Source of the DNA: Chara braunii
Taxonomy: Eukaryota; Streptophyta; Charophyceae; Charales; Characeae
DNA: 38,790 bases
Assembly: GCA_003427395.1 (NCBI GenBank)
Contig: BFEA01000294.1
Span: 1,298,965 to 1,337,754 of the forward strand
Direction: 5' to 3'
Every line of letters starts with the position of its first letter. The first letter of the stretch is position 1. Position numbers and translations under genes: made by a program. The notes under the pieces were generated by a model. That model did not search any database. It was not told where the DNA came from and saw only the letters and a list, made by a program, of their open reading frames with translations. Of the stretch, positions 11,079 to 20,929 are shown piece by piece.

Positions 11079-11190
11079 CTGGCTCCATGTAAATTTGGAG
11101 TTATGTTTACTGATCTAATTTCGTTCCCACTTCGCCCTGGCTCCATGTAAATTTGGAGTTCCGTTTACTGGTCTAATTTCATTCCCATTC
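11079..11190 (+). repeat. Direct duplication, about 54-bp unit
   Basis: CCTGGCTCCATGTAAATTTG followed by GAGTT.YGTTTACTG.TCTAATTTC.TTCCCA appears twice in tandem (starting about 11079 and 11133). Only a few substitutions separate the copies. Confidence 0.85.
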
Positions 11191-11250
11191 GAACTCAGGT
11201 AGGTCTGCATTTCAACAGTTCATGGGTGTACCAACTGAGGTAGGCCAGTT
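11184..11250 (-). repeat. SINE-like, tRNA-derived fragment (copy C)
   Basis: On the minus strand this reads CCTACCTCAGTTGGTAC (box-A-like), then ACTGTTGAAATGCAGACC, then GAGTTCGAATGGG (box-B-like). The layout of an A box and B box about 35-45 bp apart is that of a tRNA head. It shares its middle segment with copies A and B. Confidence 0.45.
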
Positions 11251-11470
11251 AGTCCAATCCTGATTGTCAGACCCATCGTCCTCCACATTTCGACAAACAG
11301 ACCACAGTTCGAATCCTACTGGACTCAGACGAGCGACAGCGTAGTTATGTTCATTTCAACAGTTCATGGGTGTACCAACTGAGGTAGGCCAGTTGGTCCG
11401 ATCCTGATTGTCAGACCCATCCTCCACATTTCGACAAACAGACCAGACGAGCGACAGCGTAGTTATGTTT
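11209..11470 (+). repeat. Direct duplication of about 143-bp offset
   Basis: CATTTCAACAGTTCATGGGT and the following GTACCAACTGAGGTAGGCCAG, CCTGATTGTCAGACCCATC and ACATTTCGACAAACAGACCA appear from 11208 and again from about 11350. The second copy is shorter through internal deletions. A GTTCGAATCC box-B-like motif at 11307-11316 is present only in the first copy. Confidence 0.85.
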
Positions 11471-11663
11471 ACTGACCCATTCTGATTGTCAGATCCATTC
11501 TCATTCGCATTCCCACCCCCACTCCCATTCCACTACCATCCCTGTTCGGAGTGCCAGTTCCCTTCCCAGTACCAGCCCTGCTCACCTTCTTTTTTTCCCC
11601 TTCGAGTGTTCAAAGGGGCGACGGCCGTGCAGTATCATAATCCAACTGAAACCAGCTCTAGAT

Positions 11664-11760
11664 TCAGAATTATACTTTCACTCATCTGAGTCGACCCAGG
11701 ATTCGAACTCAGGTCTGTTTGTCAACAGCTGACGGGTGTACCGTTCAGCCACATGGGCTG
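11664..11760 (-). repeat. SINE-like, tRNA-derived fragment (copy B)
   Basis: On the minus strand: CCCATGTGGCTGAACGGTAC (box-A-like), a CTGTTGACAAACAGACCTGA segment, GAGTTCGAATCC (box B, complement 11698-11709), then CAGATGAGTGAAAGTATAAT and TCTGAATC. The tail matches the tail of copy A at 7049-7073, so the similarity extends past the tRNA-like head into a SINE body. Confidence 0.5.
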
Positions 11761-11875
11761 GGTGCCCTGGTCACCTTCAAATTCCGACTACAACTCGCAT
11801 TTACCACGTACATTGCCACTGCTGCTACTCGCACGTGCATTTCCCACTTGCTGTTCTCACCCATAACCTGAATCT

Positions 11876-12433
11876 CTCCATTTTCTCTGTCAGTCCTGCA
11901 CGTAGACAGAGAGACGAGCTAGACTGCCACATGCAAATCCCTACCTGCCAGACCTCGAAAGCTCCCTCTGTCCTACGGGCCTAGTTGCACTACTCGCCAT
12001 ACGCCAAGTTTGGTGGGTAGGCGCCTGGTTGCACTTACTCGCCAAACATGGGGAATGGAAACTGTGTCAGACGGCTCGCCACACCTGCAACACAAGTGGT
12101 GAGTGTTGTGGGTTTCACCGTCTGTCAACGGCGGTTTGTGGAGGGTGCTCCTTCGGACCCCTCCATTTTCTCTGTCAGTCCTGCACGGAGACAGAGAGGC
12201 GAGCTAGACTGCCACATGCAAATCCCTACATGCCAGACCTCGAAAGCTCCCTCTGTCCTACGGGCCTAGTTGCACTACTCTCCATACGCCAAGTTTGGTT
12301 GCACTTACTTGCCCAACATGGGGAATGAAAACTGTGTCAGACGGCTCGCCACACCTGCGACACAAGTTATGGTGAGTGTTTTGGGTTTCACCGCCTGTCA
12401 ACGACCGTTTGTGGAGGGCGCTCCTTCGGACCC
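11876..12433 (+). repeat. Tandem duplication, 285-bp unit (two copies)
   Basis: Copy 1 is 11876-12160 and copy 2 is 12161-12433. Both begin CTCCATTTTCTCTGTCAGTC and end at CTCCTTCGGACCC. Copy 2 lacks about 15 bp near the middle but is otherwise very similar, including the paired segments CGAAAGCTCCCTCTGTCCTA and CTGTGTCAGACGGCTCGCC. It is probably a recent segmental duplication inside a repeat. Confidence 0.9.
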
Positions 12434-12654
12434 TTCCACAAACCAAATCAGGCAGACATTTTTTTTAAACTTTTTTTTCTGTAGAAGAAATATAGTGGCG
12501 AGTAAGTGCAACCAGGCCTCCGGTTGGACACGATTCTACTTTTGCCTCGTCGCACTACTCACATCCACCAACATTTTGATTACACGTGGACATCATTTTG
12601 TCCAGATGCATTCGAAATCTTGGCGTATGGCGAGTAGTGCAACCAGGGCCTAAC
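11978..12654. mobile_element. Candidate MITE-like element with inverted ends of about 35 bp
   Basis: GGGCCTAGTTGCACTACTCG followed by CCATACGCCAAG (from 11978) is matched in reverse complement by CTTGGCGTATGGCGAGTAGT followed by GCAACCAGGGCC (about 12619-12650). A second inner inverted pair exists: CTGGTTGCACTTACTCGC (about 12028) versus GCGAGTAAGTGCAACCAG (about 12497). No transposase is present. The 285-bp duplication overlaps it, so its true boundary is unclear. Confidence 0.45.
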
Positions 12655-13188
12655 TCTCCACACATCCGCCACTAGGCCCTAACCCTCCGTCAAAAATCCG
12701 GTTCTATTCGGTTCTCTCCCCGCCATTTTTCTAAAACAAGGACTTGACAAACTAACAACAAAAGGACTGAATGTCAATCGACGAATGAGCAGAGAGCACA
12801 TAGCGAGCGGAATTGTATACACTTTCCTTGTGAAGGCCTTTCACTGTGAAGGCCAATTACTAGCAACAAGATGACCTACTGGCTGAAAACCGAACTCCGA
12901 CAGATGACCCCACCAAACCAAAGTCCAAACGTCCCCCCGGTGATGCCTTTCCTCAGATCACAAAAAAGTACCGCCTGCTTCTTTGAACTCACTCCAGGAC
13001 AATCAACCATCAAAGAGGAAACACAAACTGACAATGACCAAACCGCAATGTCATCGAAATAACACCTAATACCAGACAAAACATACGTAATAAAGCTCCT
13101 TCAGAAAAGGGAAAGCTCCTGCTTTACACCCACGGAACATCCAACGAGATATAAAATGCGAGAGTCCGTACGGCCGCACACGCACACG

Positions 13189-13190
<2 letters not shown>
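12655..13190. other. Non-genic stretch
   Basis: No domain-bearing frame found. It lies downstream of the helicase stop codon at 13315 on the minus strand and may include that gene's 3' untranslated region. Confidence 0.4.
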
Positions 13191-13242
<52 letters not shown>

Positions 13243-13246
13243 CACA
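13191..13246 (+). repeat. (CA)n microsatellite
   Basis: CA dinucleotide run with one AAACA interruption, read directly. It would lie in or near the 3' end of the helicase transcript. Confidence 0.97.
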
Positions 13247-13982
13247 GAGTGCACTTATTAACAGTTTCTTCTTTATTTCGAGGGACCAGATATCAATGTG
13301 TATTGTTCTTTCGTTTACTGGCGCCGTTGTAATCCCCGGCCGTTGGATTGGTTGGTCACGGATTTCCTTCTATAATACTGCGAAGCAAACTCGACCAACC
13401 AAAGTGAGTCGATGCGGGACACGTTGCGAATGTACAACCTATTAGTCCTGACCATTTCGTCGACGACAACACAATCGGGTTTCCCGCCAAACATGACCGA
13501 CGAGGGATGGATGGAGACCGTCTTCCCACTACCCAAGGCGCTGTACGTTCCATCTGGATGCCTGCAAGCCGCGTTCAGGAAGAACGACGCCGCTAAACAT
13601 CGCCTGAACGCGGTCAAGTCCTCGCCACAGGACGTCAGACTTAAACCCATACCCTCACAGTACCATCGTAACTGGTTCCGGACGTCCAGGGCTTTACGCA
13701 GTGCCCTAGCATGCACGAAGTGCTGACGGCACCAAGTCACTATGGCCTCTTCAGCACCTTTGCTCCGCTTGCGCTTACCGGACCGCTGCTGCTGCTGCTG
13801 CTGTTTATGCGGCACTGCACTCATTTCTCCTCCTCCTCCTCCTCCTGCCCCTCCCACATCCACGTCAACGCGAGAGGTGGGAAGATGAGCACGATCTCGC
13901 CGTCCACCCTTGCGAGTCCTGCTCTTCTTCCTCCCCTCCCCGTCCTCTTCCTCCTCCTCTTCACTATTCTGTTTCTCAAAAC

Positions 13983-14012
13983 CCCGATCCCGATCCCGAT
14001 CCCGATCCCGAT
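13983..14012 (-). repeat. Hexanucleotide repeat encoding Asp-Arg dipeptides
   Basis: Repeats of CCCGAT on the plus strand; on the minus strand they read as (DR)n inside the helicase C-terminal insert. Nearby GCT and TCC triplet runs (about 13787-13802, 13827-13845) encode poly-Gln and Gly-rich runs in the same insert. Confidence 0.9.
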
Positions 14013-14065
14013 TCTCATCCTGATTACTACCGAGATCTTGATCTTGACCTTGACCACCTTCACAG

Positions 14066-14170
14066 CGCCGACAAGCCTCTTCGACGAAGGATCTGAACAG
14101 CCCCGACAAGACTCTTCGACGAAGGATCTGAACAGCCCCGACAAGCCTCTTCGACGAAGGATCTGAACAA
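14066..14170 (-). repeat. 35-bp unit triplicated inside the helicase gene
   Basis: Copies at 14066-14100, 14101-14135 and 14136-14170 share GACAAG.CTCTTCGACGAAG and GATCTGAACA, with single-base differences. They encode LFRSFVEEACRGCSDPSSK-like sequence. Two extra copies add 70 bp, which is one base off a multiple of three. Reading only one copy joins VINLFRSFVEEACRR directly to the downstream CEGGQGQDQD frame. Confidence 0.95.
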
Positions 14171-16091
14171 GTTTATAACCGTGAGGTGGTCTCCATCCTT
14201 GCTCACGAACCACCTCTTCGCCGCCAGCGCCTGCGCCTGCTTCTCCTTGGGACTGTAGAAGATGGAATCGACCGACAGCATCGCCACTGCGGTTATCATC
14301 TCCTCAATGCAGCGGTGATTAGCCGCCGTCAGGATTGCCTTGGTGTACAGCGGCTCCAGAGGCAACTGCGACATCTGCTGGCCGATAGGATGGGACAGCC
14401 GGCCTTCGTTCGTGAGGGCGCCTAGAACATAGAGCTGTTCCAACGACCGCACGATCGCCGCCCGCGGGGGTTTATCCATCAAGTCGAACCCTAAGACGTC
14501 GTCGATCCCGAGGGCTTTCAGCTGCAAGATGACGCTCGCCAAGCTGCACCGTCGGATCTCCGGAACTGTGGAGTCTTCCAGCTGAGAGAAATCCTCCTCC
14601 ACGTAGAGGCGGTAACACTTGCCAGGGGCCTCGCGCCCCGCTCGTCCTGCCCGCTGCCTTGCTTGCGCCTTGGACACAGGCACAACGATCAACGATTCCA
14701 CGCCCACCTTCGGATCGTATGCTCGAGCTTTCGCCAGCCCAGGGTCGATCACGTAGCGAATCCACGGGATGGTTAGGGACGTCTCGGCGATGTTGGTCGC
14801 CAGAACAACCTTTCGATGTCCAGCTGGGACCGGATCGAAAACTCGCATCTGTTGCACGCTTGGCATGGCGGCATACATGGACACAACGACCATGTTCCGT
14901 AGCTCGGCCATCGAGCGGGCCTTCTCCTTCAGCGTCCTCTCCAACGACTCGATCTCCTCTTGACCGGTCAAGAAAACCAAGACGTCGCCTGGAGCCTCGC
15001 GAAGGTGAACCTGCATCGCCGTGACCATCGCCGCGTCCAAGTAATCTTCCATCGGCTTGGAGGAATACAGGGTCTCCACAGGACGCTGCCTTCCCTCCAC
15101 GTGGAGAATCCTTGCACCGGGGAAGAACTCTGCAAAACGGCCCACCTCCAAAGTGGCCGACATTTTAATCAGCTTCAGAGGAGCGACGCGCTGCCGTTAA
15201 CGTCCTGCTGTTCGTAAATTGCACCACCCTCATCCCTACCTTTACCTCCCTTCATCTCCTCCTTTTCCTCCTCTTCCCGCTTTAACTTTTTCGTCTTAGC
15301 TTCCTTCTGCGTGTTCCTTTTCTCTCCTTCTCCCTTCTCATCTCCCTCCTCTTCGCCCTTCCACTTCTTATTCTTCTTCGCTTTCTTCTGCGTGTTCCTC
15401 TCCTCTCCCTCCTCGTCGCCCTTCCTCCCCAGGTCTCCCTCGCACAACACCCTCCCCTCTCCTCTAGCGGCCATTTTTTTGTCCTTGTCCTTGCCCGCCG
15501 CCGCCGCCGCCGCCGAGTTTACTGCTGCTGCTGCATTACCCTCCCCTCTTTCCCCCGAACCAGGCAAGGAGCTTTGCTCCATCATCAGCTTCTTCAACAG
15601 CCCAAAGAGCACATCGGTATTGACCGTCCGCTCGTGGGCTTCGTCGACGATGATGACAGAGTACTTGGAAAGACTGCGATCCAACAAAATCTCCCTCAGA
15701 AGCATGCCGTCAGTCAAATACTTCATCGCCGTGGCTGGCGACGTTACGTCCTCGAAACGAATGGAATAACCGACCTTACCCCCTACATGTACACCCATCT
15801 CAGCCGCGACACGAGACGCAACCGAAATGGCAACAACTCGCCTCGGCTGCGTCACGCCTATCATCCGTCCGGAGCGGCCGAAACCTGCAGAGAGAAGGAA
15901 CTGAGGAACTTGGGTCGTCTTCCCGCTCCCCGTTTTTCCGACAATAATCAGCATATCGTGCTTCTTCAACTCTTCTACGATCCTCCCTTCTGCACAAGAA
16001 ATAGGCAGCAGCTTCCTCTGTGCCCGCAAATCTTCAATCGTCGCAACCATCTTGAAATTCTTTACGTATTGCACAAAAAACAGAACTCCCT

Positions 16092-16264
16092 CACAAAGCA
16101 CAACCCAGACTACCTCGCACCCTGAGCTTCGCTGCTCTTCCCTTCCTGACGCGTAATCTCCTGACAAAACACAACCCAGACTAAGGCCAAGTGCTACACT
16201 TGCACACAACACAGCCGGCCCTGAGCTTCACTTCTCTGCCGTTCCTGACACGTAATCTACTGTC
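16092..16264 (-). repeat. Imperfect tandem duplication upstream of the helicase start
   Basis: CACAACCCAGACTA, CCCTGAGCTTCRCT and CCTGACRCGTAATCT occur twice in the same order (from about 16098 and from about 16168). The second copy has a 25-30-bp insertion (AGGCCAAGTGCTACACTTGC region). The location suggests 5' leader or promoter of the helicase gene. Confidence 0.75.
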
Positions 16265-16576
16265 TAGTACTACGAGGACACGTGGCGGCTTGTAAGGTGA
16301 TGATTTGATAGGAACGCAAAAGATCTGTGTCCCGAGACAATCGGATCGCTTATATGTATCTGAGTGAAAACACGTCTCACGGCGATGCAAATCCCGAAGC
16401 ATAAAGAACTGCCGCCGCCTACTGTTTACCTATTTTTCCCAGAAGGAAAAAAATATAGAAACCCCGTAGACCGCGAGAGATGGCACTGTCGAGAACAGAG
16501 TCCAGTCGTGAGGAGTGATAGCAGGCCAGATCGTGAAGAGGGCAGCATAGCATGCATTCCCAAATGTTCCCATATC

Positions 16577-17036
16577 NNNNNNNNNNNNNNNNNNNNNNNN
16601 NNNNNNNNNNNNNNNNNNNNNNNNNNNNNNNNNNNNNNNNNNNNNNNNNNNNNNNNNNNNNNNNNNNNNNNNNNNNNNNNNNNNNNNNNNNNNNNNNNNN
16701 NNNNNNNNNNNNNNNNNNNNNNNNNNNNNNNNNNNNNNNNNNNNNNNNNNNNNNNNNNNNNNNNNNNNNNNNNNNNNNNNNNNNNNNNNNNNNNNNNNNN
16801 NNNNNNNNNNNNNNNNNNNNNNNNNNNNNNNNNNNNNNNNNNNNNNNNNNNNNNNNNNNNNNNNNNNNNNNNNNNNNNNNNNNNNNNNNNNNNNNNNNNN
16901 NNNNNNNNNNNNNNNNNNNNNNNNNNNNNNNNNNNNNNNNNNNNNNNNNNNNNNNNNNNNNNNNNNNNNNNNNNNNNNNNNNNNNNNNNNNNNNNNNNNN
17001 NNNNNNNNNNNNNNNNNNNNNNNNNNNNNNNNNNNN
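16577..17036. other. Assembly gap (460 N)
   Basis: Run of N. Open frames reported across it have no meaning. Confidence 1.
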
Positions 17037-17600
17037 CCTACGCCGATTGTTCTTTTTTGCCAAGTTTTGCATCCAGTCAATCAACTAAGCAATCAACGAA
17101 GCAATCAACGTAGCAATCAATCAATCAATCAATCAGGCCAATGACGATCAATCACTCAGTCGATGCCTACCTCGATCCACACTCCACTTCGCTCTGCGAT
17201 ACTACGGTGGCAAACATCCCCCAACCTCCAACGACCTCTTCCCTTGCCAACAGTGGAAAACCCATCAGCCGACCAACCACTCACTCAATCCATCAATCAG
17301 TTCAACTGACCCCTCAGCCCCTCTGACCCGCAGAGCCCATCCCCCGCCAAATATGCACAAACCTGATCATCCAACATGCACTCCATCCATCAAACAATTC
17401 CCCTTCCCCCCTGCCGACCCGCGAACCATTTGACAAACTTCAATTCCGCCGCCACGTGGCGTGCTGCCCACTCACACGGACTTCAGAAAGATCATTACTC
17501 TCTCCTGCTCGTGATAGGAGTTCTCCCGCAGCCTTGGATCAGCGCCGCAGGCCGACATTAGTTTTGCAGACGAAAGGAAAGGGGGAGCNATGATGGAAGG
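17037..17600. other. Non-genic stretch with AATC repeats
   Basis: GCAATCAAC and AATC repeats at about 17075-17135 start right after the gap, which suggests the gap is repeat-induced. No gene-like frame in the rest. It probably includes the 3' flank of the SmG gene. Confidence 0.5.
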
Positions 17601-17606
17601 ATGACA

Positions 17607-17843
17607 TTACGAGCCAATCTTCTCCAAAGCTTCGATCATCACGACACTGTTACCGCGTATGACCACCATACCGATCTCGTTCCTCTCATTGCCAACAACC
17701 TCTATGGTACTGTCAACGACAAGATTCATGAACTGATCAAAGCCCCTGAGGACGCCAACCACTGTCCGGTTGGCATTGAGTTTGATGTTCAGCTTCTTGT
17801 CCATGTACTTCTTCAGATCCGGGGGCTGGCCTGACCTGCTCAT
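17607..17843 (-). CDS. SNRPG: Small nuclear ribonucleoprotein G (SmG), complete and intronless
   Basis: A complete 78-residue Sm protein, the usual size for SmG. It opens [20 protein letters not shown], nearly identical to land-plant SmG, followed by Sm1 motif [17 protein letters not shown] and Sm2 motif [15 protein letters not shown]. SmG is one of seven Sm proteins that form the ring on U1, U2, U4 and U5 snRNAs during spliceosome assembly. The ATG at complement 17841-17843 sits in AACATGAGC, and the frame closes with TAA at 17607-17609. No intron interrupts it. In a lineage whose genes usually carry introns this could mean a processed retrocopy, but the frame is undamaged, so it is probably functional. 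Replacements such as [10 protein letters not shown] are conservative. Confidence 0.93.
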   Translation of the reverse strand: MSRSGQPPDLKKYMDKKLNIKLNANRTVVGVLRGFDQFMNLVVDSTIEVVGNERNEIGMVVIRGNSVVMIEALEKIGS

Positions 17844-17849
17844 GTTGGC

Positions 17850-18880
17850 AGAAAGCTGATCCTCCCCTCGCTCTCACACAGAAAGAGAAGCCCAACAAAA
17901 GCCAAAGAGAAGCCAAGTCCACCAAGGGAGGTGGTAGAGGAGTGAATTGTAATGGACGCCAGCAACGGTCCTGTGAAGATGGAAAGGAATGGCACGACGA
18001 AGGAGAGCGAACAGGGCTTTCCCTTTTCCCACGCGCAAGTTGGAGAGAGTGCGTCTCAGTACGCCACCAAGAACGTGCCGCCTGGCCTCGTCTCGTGCCC
18101 AGCGGCGGCTGCGAAACAACTAACCCCGCAGCGCTGCCTACCTTCTACACCCCACTACAACGTACAGTATTATCGCTGTACATACAGCTATAATTAATGA
18201 CCGTACTTTGTATTCGGGTGAAGACGGTAGGCGAGCCGTCGCTTCTATTCGTTGCCACGACATATTCCCACAACGGTGGCGGTAGGCTTTCATGAATGCA
18301 CCTTCCCGCCTTTTCCGGTACATTCATCTGGAAAGGCCAAGTGGGGGCATCACCTACCGGTCTTGAGCAGTGAGCATGCCCTCTGGCTACGACGATAACG
18401 CCCAACCGTTGTAGTCGAATTTGAAGGAAAAGAACTTGAAGGAAAAAGGATGCTTGTAAGGTCCCTTTTTCCCTTTCTTGCGAAAATTTGCGAAAAAACC
18501 CTGACAGTGCACATTTATGCTAAACTAGCCCTACAAGATGTGGGCCCCCCTCTGAAGTTTCAGAAGTCGAGGAAATGCCTTTTTGGATTTACATCTTTGA
18601 GTTGTACCCCTGTCAATGGGTTGCCAAGCTTCACTATACCCCTGTCAGGGGTCAGGGACAGAATGCAAGCTTGCACCTCCCCCTGACAGGTGTAGATCAC
18701 AAAGTTTTGAATCCAAAAGGACATTTCACAGACTACTGAAATTTCAGAGGGATATTCTGCTCCCTCTACTGAAGCCTTCCGCCTCGAAGCTTCCTTCTGC
18801 TACCTTGCTATCTTCATATCCACGTACTAAATGTCATCCTTGGTCTTTCTTGGAATAAATCTCGCGCCGTCTCTGTCTCT
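17850..18880. other. Non-genic stretch upstream of SmG
   Basis: Includes the presumed promoter of the minus-strand SmG gene. Around 18470-18790 a CCCCTGTCA..GGG theme appears three times (CCCCTGTCAATGGG, CCCCTGTCAGGGG, CCCCTGACAGG), and the flanks AAATGCCTTTTTGGATT.. (18574) and AATCCAAAAGGACATTT (18711) form an inverted pair. So a small foldback element may lie at about 18546-18755. Confidence 0.4.
18546..18755. repeat. Small inverted-repeat (foldback) element
   Basis: CCTCTGAAGTTTCAGAAGTC (18549) is echoed in reverse complement by GACTACTGAAATTTCAGAGG (18730). Inside, CCTTTTTGGATT..ATCTTTGAG pairs with the reverse complement of CACAAAGTTTTGAATCCAAAAGG, and the centre has CCCCTGTCAGGG palindromes. 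The arms are about 80-90 bp and imperfect. It is likely a MITE-type relic; no coding capacity. Confidence 0.6.
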
Positions 18881-18883
18881 GAA

Positions 18884-19404
18884 GATTATCATAACTGTGT
18901 CGTCTTTCAGCCATAGGATCCTGGTTCGGTCTATGCTTGACTTGTGCTTCTCTTACTTCGATCTCCATCTCGCCGGAATTGATGTCTGGCAGGATCGTTC
19001 CATCTTCATAGCAACCCCGGATCATCTCTCAAACTGTGTCTCCATCTTCTCCTGCCATGGGGTCAATAGGGGGTGAGTGCTTTTCACGCTGCAACCCTTC
19101 CCTATAGCTCCCAGCAACAGCGCGAAATAAAGGGTTATGCCCTTGTGCCAGTTGGATATGTGTCACCCTTTATTTCACGCTGTTGCAACGTGAAACGCGC
19201 TCACCCCCTATTGACCCCATGGCAGGAGAAGATAGAGACAAAGTTCGGGAGATGATCCGGGTTTGCTATGAAGATGGAATGATCCCGCCAGACATCAATT
19301 CCAGCGAGATGGAGATCGAAGTAAGAGAAGCATAAGTCAAGGTCAATATCAGCATTGATCGAGCCAAGATCATGTCGCTGAAAAAACACACAGTTATGAT
19401 AATC
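18884..19404. repeat. 520-bp foldback: two inverted arms of about 250 bp
   Basis: GATTATCATAACTGTGT at 18884 is matched in reverse complement at 19388-19404. The arms stay alignable inward through TCTTACTTCGATCTCCATCT, CCATCTTCATAGCAA, CTCCTGCCATGGGGTCAATA and GAAATAAAGGGT to a centre near 19140-19160. Differences are scattered substitutions and a few indels. One strand of each arm reads as a peptide-like segment (CYEDGxIxPDINSxEMEIEV) in both arms, which suggests a captured coding fragment or an exon duplicated head to head. A third copy of the central CAGCAACAG.GCGAAATA motif is at 19425-19445. A transcript through this region would make a long hairpin RNA. Confidence 0.88.
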
Positions 19405-20100
19405 TTCCTCCGCCATAGCTCCCCAGCAACAGGGCGAAATAGCGGGCGACACATATCCAACTTGTATCCATGGTGTTGGAGGTCCTTCCAACTCTTCGTG
19501 ATGGCTCCTCCGTCTCCTTCCACCCTCTTGAAATGGCCTGCTGACAAGATCGACACAGGCACAAGGGCATAACACTATCGTAGCGCTCTCTCGATGGTAG
19601 TGCTCATAGTAAAAATAGTCCGCTGTTATTGAAAAGCGGCGGTTGGTCCGAGCGCTAGCGAGTCGGCGGAAGCACCCCGGATGAACCTTCTACCGTTGTC
19701 GTAACTTAGGCTCATTCTGTTGTATTAGTTGATTTAAAACAACCAGCCCTTCATACCATATTATCCACTATTCTTCTAGCTTTAGTTTTTATTGACTTAC
19801 CGTGAGGGCACGGGGGCGCAACCTATAGATTGTTTGTTGATGTGGTTGGGGAAGGGTAAGGTAGTGATTATGTTGTGTTTATGTTTTATTATATTCGTTG
19901 TACACAACTCCAAGAGTGTGTGTGTCTGGGGTCCCCGCTGGTGCTTTAGTCACTATGTTCATGGGACGTTGGGCCCGGTTTCTAGCAGATGCCGCTCCCC
20001 ACCAATGGACAAGATCATTTTGTCGTAAGTCCACTATAGGGAAATGCTCATATCACCTCCTATAGTGGGCTGACACATAACTTTTTTTTTAGGGGGGGGG
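19405..20100. other. Non-genic stretch
   Basis: Nothing recognisable beyond the third copy of the foldback centre at about 19422-19467 and a poly-T/poly-G run (20082-20101). Confidence 0.4.
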
Positions 20101-20104
20101 GGAA

Positions 20105-20144
20105 GTGTGTGTGTGTGCGTGTGTATGTGAGAGTAAGTGTGTGT

Positions 20145-20230
<86 letters not shown>
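20105..20230 (+). repeat. (GT)n microsatellite
   Basis: GT dinucleotide repeat, pure from about 20150 to 20220, ending in GAGAGAGA. Read directly. Confidence 0.97.
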
Positions 20231-20307
20231 AAGCCCTGCAACATGCAGCATGTTAGTGGCGGGGAACACAGGGGAAGGCACTAACCTAAAAAAAAAGGAA
20301 AGAAAAG

Positions 20308-20890
20308 GTAATGTTTTATTCAAATATATTAGTTTTTTCTTTCAGAAGTTCGAATAAAAAATATAAGTTCGTATTTGAATACAATGTATGTCGTCTATCC
20401 GAAGTGCACTTCTATTCGAGAAAGCGGACCCACGTCGTTTTACTTTTGAAATGTTCAACTCGAGGACTACGGCCTCCTCGACCACTGACAAAAGTCACCG
20501 GTCCTCTGCAAGCAGCAATTGGTCGTTCTCCATGAATTGCCCCCCCAACAAATTCACCACTGTTAGACCCGAACGGATGACCGGTACAACCAAACAAAAG
20601 GTAATGTTATATACGAACACAATAGTTTCTTCTTTCCGAAATTCAAATAGAAAACGCACGTGCTATATTCAAATAAGCATACGCAGTCTATTCGAAGTGC
20701 ATTTTTATTCGAGAATGTGGACCCACGCTGTTTCGATTTTGAAATGTTTAACTCGAGGACCACGAATCCTCGGCCTCCTACGAGCAGCTACCGGTCCTCG
20801 GCAAACAAAAAATGCACATTCCCCATTAATTATCCCCCAACAAATTCACCACCCTTTGGACTCGAACGAACGATCGGTATGACCAAACCA
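20308..20890 (+). repeat. Diverged 293-bp tandem duplication
   Basis: Copy 1 starts GTAATGTTTTATTCAAATAT at 20308 and copy 2 starts GTAATGTTATATACGAACAC at 20601. Shared landmarks in order are CGAAGTGCAYTTYTATTCGAG, GGACCCACG, TTTGAAATGTT, AACTCGAGGAC, ACCGGTCCTC and CCCCCAACAAATTCACCAC. By eye they differ at perhaps a fifth to a quarter of sites, so the duplication is old. TTCGAA/ATTCGAATA motifs recur within each copy. Possibly two units of a satellite. Confidence 0.85.
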
Positions 20891-20929
20891 CGAAACTTGA
20901 GTCAAGGATATAAAACGCACCCCTAACAG

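Larger units (their letters stand above)
13315..16050 (-). pseudogene. DHX33: DHX33-type DEAH-box RNA helicase, reading frame broken at two sites
   Basis: DEAH/RHA helicase of the DHX33 subfamily; in animals DHX33 acts in ribosomal RNA synthesis. From ATG 16050 (MVATIEDLRAQ): Walker A GKTGSGKT (about residues 38-45), TQPRR (67-71), DEAH (136-139), then SAT in KLIKMSATLEV, the LEGRQRPVETLY equivalent HVEGRQRPVETLY, FLTGQEE, TNIAETSLTI, QRAGRAGR, the winged-helix/ratchet region with LSVDSIFYSP and GDHLTVINLFRSF, and a C-terminal OB fold with SIHPSSVMFG. Two extra low-complexity inserts are present: a Lys/Glu-rich one (about 15180-15560) in RecA1 and an Asp/Arg/Glu/Gln-rich one (about 13790-14060). 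Frame breaks: between 15199 and 15175 (a 1-nt deletion or a small intron), and at the 35-bp triplication at 14066-14170. It is either a real gene with assembly or allelic errors, or a recent pseudogene. An alternative ATG at 16212 adds 54 non-conserved residues. Confidence 0.85.

Noticed and set aside
15175-15199. A simple GT-AG intron joining the two DHX33 frames
   Set aside because: No donor in the right phase with good consensus was found near the acceptor-like GGCAG; an indel is at least as likely.
16364-17113. Several open frames of 180-250 codons across the N gap
   Set aside because: They consist mostly of unknown residues caused by the 460-base gap.
20060-20323. 87-codon frame with a Thr-His run
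   Set aside because: It is a translation of the GT microsatellite.
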